64,000 bases of DNA from NCBI RefSeq assembly GCF_026213295.1, contig NC_079428.1, positions 7,597,013 to 7,661,012 on the forward strand. The letters run 5' to 3'. Position numbers and translations under genes: made by a program. The notes below the pieces were generated by a model that saw only the letters and a program-made list of their open reading frames with translations, had not been told where the DNA came from and made no database searches. Shown here one piece after another: positions 53,699 to 64,000 of this stretch. The first letter of the stretch is position 1. Each line of letters begins with the position of its first letter. Source of the DNA: Gadus chalcogrammus. Lineage: Eukaryota; Chordata; Actinopteri; Gadiformes; Gadidae.

Positions 53699-55618
53699 CT
53701 GGTGAGGGGAGAGGGAGAGGAAGGCAGACGGACATCAGCTGCTGGTCGGGGCGAGCAAGCCTCATAGCATCATTGCTTAAGTCATATCCTACGGTTCATC
53801 TTGAATTAAGCGTAAAAAAAATGCCAAAGTCAAATAGATGACAGGCAGATAGTGATTATGGAATGTAAAAAGAACTCTAATTGGCTTTGGATATAGCCAA
53901 TGAGGTACAGTGAATCAGCAGCAAGAGTAGGGTTATGTTAGATCTCACAATTTGGCCAAAATATGACTGAGGCAATTATGCTATGAGGCTAACGATACAC
54001 TTAACCTTAACATAATCTTAAGTCAAACACTTTCTGAAGAAGTCGCAGATAAATGAAAACCCACTAATGTGACTCCTTCGTTGGAGAGGTAGAGTCCGGT
54101 GTCGTGTGTCGAGAGCCGCTCCTCGTGAATCACAGGCACCAATCAAATGACACGAAAACTGTGTTTCAGGTCACTTTCAAAAGTCCACCCTGGACTTGGA
54201 AGTGTCTCAATTTGCAAAGGCTAGTTGTTGCTTCACACATTGAGCCCACTTTCCTGGCTCTGGGTCATTTTGAAAGTGTAACGCTTAGCAGCAGCTCCAG
54301 CTCGCACCTGTCTAAACCAATATGCTGCGTTGTGGTTGACGCTCAAGTTGAAGAAGCCCATCGAGGGTGGGTATGTCCCTCTTGTAGACGGAGACTTTTT
54401 CTGCAACACCATTGGAGTCGATGGGAATTTGAAAACTGAGGGGTATAATGTGTTTTCAGAAATACCCATATGAGTAAGACTAGTGCTGAACTAGCTCGGC
54501 ACAGTGTTTCTTCTGCACTGGCGAATGGATGGAGGCAGACGCTGCCATATCGCACAGGGCTGTGCTGTCATGGTAATTTGGTGTGTTATTGCAGGCCTAT
54601 CCTTTTCCGCATTGATTTCATAATCAAATTATTATTTATTATTTATTTAGAAAAATGTGATGAAGTTAGGTTAAAATGAATTCATCCGTTTTTCACTGAA
54701 GATGATTTAATTATGATTAATTAACTGTGCATCAGTGTTAATGATAATTCATTGACTGGAGCGGGCCAGATGGTGGAGTGGGAGCCAGGAGCCACCAGCC
54801 TGGTTGGTTTGGTTCTCAGAGGCATCCACAAGTGGCGACATGTTAAACTGCACTCTGAGCCATCCAAAGTGGGCACTGGAGACCCTCCTCGATGCAGGAG
54901 ATGCATGCTAATGCCAGCTGTGATGAGGGTCAGGTTGTCTCAGAATGAAGCTGGTCTGCATCAGGCCCAAGTTGATGATCATTTTGGTGCTTTGGCCGTT
55001 TATCATTTGTTTCACATCATACAAAAACAGAAACTTTATGATATAGTGAAATAACAAATAACACGTATAATCCTGAAACGTTATCATCAAAGGAGGCCGA
55101 CAGGTTGAACCCGATCTCTCGGGAGGTTGTGTTCTTCTGTTCCAATTCCTCCCGAGGTAAAGGCAGGCTCCCCATACTGTGGCTGAAACAACAGCTCTAT
55201 TTTCTACGTTTCTTCCATCTTTGTCTGCTTGTTGGGTTCTTACATAATTTGTCAGACCCCAATTTCGATGTAGTCGATTAAGATGTGTTGGTTCATCAGA
55301 AGAGGAAAACTGATTCTGGTTGAATAGCGCACCAGTGTCCTCAAGCACAGTGTCATCTGCCTACTGCATAGTACTCAGCAGGGAGTCACGGGCCAGGGGA
55401 GGAGATAGGCAGAGATCACTCATCTTCTGAGGGGAGGGGGACCAGAGGGTTCTGGTATGCCTTCTCTAATTGGCCTCTGTGTTCTGATCAAACTGGTGAC
55501 ACTTGGGGATATTTTGGATGTTTTCCAATATGTGTCTATGGTGTTAAGACACAGACACAATCAGACAGAGACGCCCAAACACAAAAGTTCACACTGTCAC
55601 TACGATATAGGCATGTAT

Positions 55619-55623
<5 letters not shown>

Positions 55624-55689
<66 letters not shown>

Positions 55690-55715
55690 ATACACATGCA
55701 CATGCACATGCACAT

Positions 55716-55791
<76 letters not shown>
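55624..55791. repeat. (CA)n with central (CACATG)n
   Basis: 60 bp CA, then four to five CACATG/CACATA units, then 75 bp CA. Confidence 0.95.
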
Positions 55792-55795
<4 letters not shown>

Positions 55796-57143
55796 AAGAG
55801 CATTGTGTAGTGTAGGCGAAATTCCAAATATAATCCCAAATTATAATCCCAGAGAGATGGAGATAAATTGCCCCTTTCTATCCATGTTTCTTTCATTCTC
55901 TTTTCTCCTCTGTCCCTCTCTCTTACGGTCGGGAGATTGGTTTCGCTGGCAATATCAACATTTCAAAGGTAGCAGCCAGAAGAAAGACTGAGGGTATGAT
56001 TGATACTGTTTGATGGGGCTTTCAGACACCCAGGAAATTGCTTTTCTTGTTGTTAGGTTCCCCTGTCCTCCCACCCTCAATCCCCGGTCCCTCCCCAGCC
56101 CCCCCCTCTCGCCACCTCCCTACACCCCACCAATCTTAGTACGGGAAAAAAACTGAAACAAACCCTGATTTTCCCCCTTTTTTTCTTTGCAAAAAAATCC
56201 AGCCTATGAACATGCGGCCCGGGTTTACAGAAAAACAGTCGACCAGATACCAACGTCGGGGGTGGACAAAGGCATAATTCAGCTCAAGTTGTCTTGTTGC
56301 CTCGCAGAAACATCACAGATATTGTGTATTCAAGTTATATATGTAAACTCACTCACGCGAGCCTTGTTCCCGTTTGTTTCTGGATTTATGTGTATTCCTA
56401 TAGTAGCCCCCCCCCCCCCTTAGCTGGGCTCTGAAGCTGTACAGAGACACGTCTGTGTTGTCTCAAGCGTTCAAACTGGATGGAGGGCAGCCATTAAACA
56501 TAGGGTCCACTCACAAACAGACATTTTTCTTTACACACACACATTGCAAGGTTAAGTTGAAAAGAGAAGAGCTTTTTATCTCCTGGGCTGAATCGCTTCA
56601 TTTGTATTCAGCACCCCCCCCCCCCCCCCTTCGGGCCCGGTGTCGGCCCGCGGCATGGCTTTTAAAATTTGTGGCGACGGATCAGAACCGCGACTGGCGG
56701 TAAAGCGCTCCATTTCATTTGATGAGGTGAATAGTCTTTACGACGCTGGGATGTTATACGGCGTAGGCCTGCCCTGTAAAAACTAAAAAAGAAAGTAAAT
56801 CCAACTCAAATTGGATCAGTATCGTTTTATTGCTTTGTGTATGTGATTAATCAGTTTACACTCGGTTTTTCTCTTTTTATCTCAGAGGTCCTAAATCGTG
56901 TCCTCCTATTTGGTCACTTGGGAAGATTTTCCATGGCTCTCCATTAGCCCGTCTCGCTCTCTTTCTCCCTCCCCTTCCCTACCTCTCACCCCCTCTACCC
57001 TTCTACCTCCCTCTCCTTTCCCAGTTTTTGGAGTCTCTCAGACTGTTTACCGAGTGGCTCCAGAAGGAGATTGCCCGAGGGCAAAGTCGACTTTCAGGAA
57101 AACCCAGAACTGACAAGAGGTGAAGCAGAAAAATGCCTCAGCA

Positions 57144-57378
<235 letters not shown>

Positions 57379-57416
57379 TAAAGGGTTGAGACAGACGAGT
57401 CTGTCTCAACCCTTTA
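57379..57416. repeat. Perfect 38-bp palindrome adjoining the (GTGC)n array
   Basis: Arms taaagggttgagacagac (57379-57396) and gtctgtctcaacccttta (57399-57416) are exact reverse complements with a 2-bp GA spacer. Confidence 0.95.
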
Positions 57417-58477
57417 AGTTCCCAAGCTTATAGCCCTTGTCGACGGTTTGGTTTGTTCTGCGTGTGTAAGTGTGTGTGTAATGACTTCTTTGAGTTATCC
57501 TCTGAATATGTTCCCATTAATGGTAATAAAACCATACGGTTATTTTCCTAATATTTATTCGATGGTATTTTAGGGTCTTCATGGATAGGAAAGTAAAGGG
57601 AGAAAGTGAAGTGGGGTCGAAGAAGAGAAAGGCAAAGACACAGCATCGGACCTTAGGTAGGGAATCCAACCGGGGTTGCTTCAAGCCAAGGTGGCACACG
57701 TCATACGGCGAGTGAACTCAGCGGGTTCAGCCAGCCCTGATACCACGAGCTTATGAACCCAACCACCTGCTACCAACTGACGCTCGGGAGCTGAAGACCG
57801 CCGGCTCGACGCGGTTGACGTGCTGCGACATGACAGCAGAGTGCACGCCCGCGCGCATGCTCGCGTCCCAGGTCTCGCCACAAAAGGGGGTTGAGGGGTG
57901 CGCTTGGAAACATTTTTTTTTGGGGGTGCTCTGTGGTGATCTGAGAGGGTTTGGAGAACAACAGGTTTACAACAGTGGGCTGACTGTTTAATCCGGCAGA
58001 GAGAAAAGGGCGTAGGTCGCATGCTTCCAGGCAAGGCTTGTGACTGATGGGACAAGCCTTTTAAATAAGGTGAATGTGCACGCGGCCCTTGTGCAGATAA
58101 ACACAAGCTAACCTGGGACAAGCTGTCAGAAAATGTGTGCCTGTGCGCGTGTGAGTGTGTGTGTGTATGTGCGTGTGAACCCTGAAAAGTTGCACACTTG
58201 ACGGCGACCGCAAAATTAACAGACATACTGTACACATAGTACTCTTCTTATCTTTCTTTATCTGGCCACAGGGCTGCCCTCAGGGGGGGTTTAGTGAGAG
58301 AGGCCGATGAATTAAAGAGAAGAACCTCTGATCTAGTGTGTGTGTTGTTTTGGTTGTGATTTGCTTTTGAGAGCTGGCCTTTTAAAGTGTGTGTGGGTGT
58401 GTACACCTGCATATCTATTCAGATTATATTGTCCAACTGACAAATAAGGTAGCAATTGGCTTCCAGAAGGTAGAGAT

Positions 58478-58480
<3 letters not shown>

Positions 58481-58563
<83 letters not shown>

Positions 58564-58576
58564 CGCGTGTGTTCGC

Positions 58577-58644
<68 letters not shown>

Positions 58645-58659
58645 GTGTGCGTGTGTGCG

Positions 58660-58719
<60 letters not shown>

Positions 58720-58740
58720 GTATGGCAGTGTGTGTGGGGG
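58481..58740. repeat. Long interrupted (GT)n array
   Basis: About 240 bp GT with two TTCGCG and several GC interruptions, ending in a G run. Confidence 0.95.
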
Positions 58741-59369
58741 GGGGGGTCTACCATCTGCTGGTAAGCGAACACCGACGACTGATTTCGGGGTGTGTGGGGG
58801 ATGCCCAGCTGAGTGCACAATGGAGACCACCTCAGTGCACATCCAGAGACCCCCATATCATATATAGCGATGCATATGGCCTCTGTATCACATAACCTAA
58901 AGAGAAGGGAGGGGGGGGCACCTTCGAGGAAAAGCCACTAGCACCCATCAATAAAGCCATCAGGCTTTTTGTTCGGACGCACACACGTATCGCGATCTGA
59001 ACGTGTCCGGCGACTCAAGATTTCTAAAGATACGCTTTTTTTTCTCTTTATAATAATAACTGAATTATGGAAAGAACAACAGGGATCGTTTTCTAAGTGC
59101 ACTGTGAAAAAAAAAGTTGACCGCCAATTAAATGATCACGCGAGACTAGAAAACCGTCTCCCGAGTTAATTGTTAATTGCCTCGATAGCCACTCAGGAGT
59201 ACGGCGCGTGCTCAAGCGTCGGAAAAGCAAACGGGAAGCCTCGGGAATTAATTAATTATAATCACTCGAGACTTTGAGATTGGATTATATGAATATAGCC
59301 TAGTCGTTTTGATTTATTGATATATTGCTGAGACTCACAGCTGACACTGCAGATGGAGCGATACTCGAG

Positions 59370-59483
59370 AGAGATAGAGAGAGGGGGAGCAGAGAGAGAG
59401 AGGGGGAGCAGAGAGGGGGAGCAGAGAGAGAGAGAGAGAGAGAGAACGCGAGGGAGAGAGGGGGGGAGAGAGATAAGGAAACG

Positions 59484-59563
<80 letters not shown>

Positions 59564-59600
59564 AACGGGGAGTGAGAGGGAGAGAGAGAGAGAGAGAGAG
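59370..59600. repeat. (GA)n / GGGGA purine array upstream of pde5a
   Basis: About 230 bp of GA and gagggggagc units with about 70 bp of pure GA, ending about 235 bp before the pde5a ATG. It may lie in the promoter or 5' UTR. Confidence 0.93.
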
Positions 59601-59834
59601 GAGGTAGGCGCTGCAGACGCGTTGACAACAATCGCACTCTGCAACACGCGTCCACCATGTAGGAAGCTTCCCGAGATTATCATCAGTCCTGCATGTACCA
59701 CCATTCGTCTTCCTTCCTCCCTCTATTGTTTTGTTTCACGAGCCAAGCAATCGTGCAAGAACGTGTTTGATTGTTGATCGCTTATAGATGGGGACTATAG
59801 ACTAAAGTAGCGCACTGAGGTAAACAAACGGACG

Positions 59835-62291
<2,457 letters not shown>

Positions 62292-64000
62292 GTGAGTGTC
62301 TCTCAGAGGGCCGGGGCTGATGCCGACAGAGGCGTCTGTTGGTTATCACACTGGTCGCTCACTATGAGCCTTCAGCTGGTTGATAGAAACCAGTGGGAAG
62401 GCTGAAGAATAAAAAAAATACGTTTTGATCGGCCGATCAGATACCGTTCACCCATTTCTTAAACAGTGACAGATATAGTGATAGGATGTTTCTTATCAAA
62501 ATCATTGTGTGCCGACTATATAAGGGTTCTCAGTTGGATAGCGTTATATGAGAGTTATTGTTCATTTGTTGGGTCAACAGAAATGCGGTGTGTTCCTTTA
62601 AGAACGGCACGTAAACACAGGACACTACGAAGTCTAGTTTGGACTCATTAAACGAGGAGCCACGTGGATTTCAGTCGGTTCCTCTAAGTTGAGACGGGAA
62701 GGAACGTTGAATAAATGAAACCTCACTTACAAAGGAGTAGGAATCAGGCGGATTACTGCTTACTGGAATGAGTCGGGCCAACACTCTCACTCACACACTG
62801 AGGAACGGAGCTATAACAGATAATACCACAGTCTGTATGATAATGCAAACCCAACACAGATCTAATCCAACAAATGATCAGATGTACCAGTGTCACCTGT
62901 GATACACTCGGCACAGATCAGAAGAGGCTGTTGTTCTCCTTCTCAGCTTTGCATTAAAAATAATGACAGGCGGCCACGTTTGCATCTCGGCTACATGGGA
63001 GATCCAGATATTTCTAGCCTACTTTGTGCCCCCTGTGATTTGCTGCCTAATATCCAGATGTACAACTGTGTTCGCATAGGCCATCATTTCACAGGCTGCA
63101 GGGCTCGTCTGTTATGATATTTAGTAGTCAAACAAGTCGGCGATAGCCTGTGGTTACTTTCATTTTTTTCATACGCGGAAACAAGAACTGTAAGATTGGG
63201 ATGAATAAATAGAGCCAAAACCAAAGTTTAAATATTAAACATTAATAATCATTATGCAAAGTAAGCGAATAAAACAAGTGGAACATGAAACCCGGTTAGA
63301 TGCAGGCTGGTTATGCATCCCAAAACCGAAAGCTTCTTCTATGGTTAAGTGAACACACCTTCATGGTGAGTCCGGATTAATTATGTTAAAGCAGGATGAC
63401 GTTACTGTCTCGGTGACTAATTGACACCTTATTGGCTTCTGCAATCTGTCAAGTTTCAACTCGATTGGCTGATCCCCGATCAGGTGTTTAGGTCGTATAT
63501 CAACCCATAATGATCGTCGCCCGATCAATCGGTGCATCACTGATTGATCGGGTACCACAACAACGATTTCTCTATTGAAGACTAAATTTCTTTCCGTCAA
63601 ATATTTGAATCGTTGAATATTCAAGGTTTTCTACCTTATGGTATCTTATGGTAGGGAGACCTCGTTGAATATTCAAGGTCTGAATATTCCTCGAATATTC
63701 AGCCATTCTAATCTTTGATGGAAAGAAATGGAGTCTACTTCTCCTTGAATAGTCAAATCGTCGTTGTGGGAAAATGGTGCTTGTTTCTCAGCGGGTTGTT
63801 CCATTGGGAGGCTGGGGGTAAATGGCACTAAATGAGCCATACCACTGCATTGCGGTGCTTTTTGGGGGCGGTGGGATGTACCACCACCCCACCACCAACC
63901 ATTAGAGATAATCTCACTTATCTCAGTAAAATGCAAACTGTGCCAACAGCGGCTGTCATACATCATGGTGCTGGTGAAAATGATTCCTTTTGTCGGTAGT
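62292..64000 (+). other. pde5a intron 2 (partial, runs off the window)
   Basis: No further pde5a exon is recognised. At 63420-63710 are stretches resembling hAT-type repeat sequence (cccgatcaatcggtgcatcac; two copies of cgttgaatattcaaggt at 63613 and 63665), but no ends can be defined. Confidence 0.6.

Noticed and set aside
54721..55348. Minus-strand frames with Cys/Trp-rich segments
   Set aside because: No coherent motif, average composition and no acceptor/donor pairing. Probably an old repeat.
56656..56700. ATG frame MAFKICGDGSEPRLA followed by GTAAAG
   Set aside because: The donor is weak, the C-run upstream is a simple repeat, and no further exon was found.

Overview
This window is vertebrate nuclear DNA, most likely from a teleost fish. 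Coding sequence is split into short, GC3-rich exons with canonical GT..AG borders in an AT-rich background. tRNA-derived SINEs, a 5'-truncated Rex3/RTE-type LINE with a GATGA-type 3' tail and a decayed hAT transposon are present. More than thirty long (CA)n, (GA)n and (CT)n arrays, many of 70-200 bp, occur in 64 kb. Such dinucleotide density is known from codfishes (Gadiformes), so a gadiform is my best guess, but this is inference. No prokaryotic, viral or CRISPR features are seen.

Layout. (1) About 1-27.4 kb, minus strand: the 5' part of a LIM-domain gene of the actin-binding LIM family, best matched to ablim2. One LIM-encoding exon lies at 3813-4019. Two candidate alternative first exons, at 11859-11874 (with a TATA box) and 27353-27365, both join it in phase. 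The rest of the gene is off the left edge. (2) 28.8-39.3 kb, plus strand: a complete 13-exon zcchc4 gene for the 28S rRNA N6-adenosine methyltransferase, 503 codons. A CRE-like promoter pair lies just upstream. (3) Nested antisense inside zcchc4 intron 5 (30.86-33.78 kb, minus): an apparently complete six-exon TRIM-class gene with coiled coil and PRY-SPRY but no visible RING or B-box. The same intron carries a Rex3 insertion with perfect 10-bp target duplications. Intron 9 carries a hAT remnant with terminal inverted repeats. (4) 39.7-59.3 kb: no recognisable gene. It holds many microsatellites, a 12-bp dyad minisatellite, a (TGCG)n array ending in a perfect 38-bp palindrome, and weak signs of one small unrecognised minus-strand gene (53.65-57.9 kb). 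(5) 59.8 kb to the right edge, plus strand: the first two exons of pde5a (cGMP-specific phosphodiesterase 5A), ending at the start of GAF-A. The rest is off the right edge.

The genes do not form a pathway. They are independent eukaryotic loci: cytoskeletal scaffold (ablim2), ribosome modification (zcchc4), a TRIM-class protein, and cGMP signalling (pde5a). The most unusual structures are the nested antisense TRIM-like gene, the paired ablim2 start exons with the inner one bracketed by direct repeats, the enlarged low-complexity N terminus of Pde5a, and several secondary-structure-prone repeats. I saw nothing that I can defend as an entirely new biological system.
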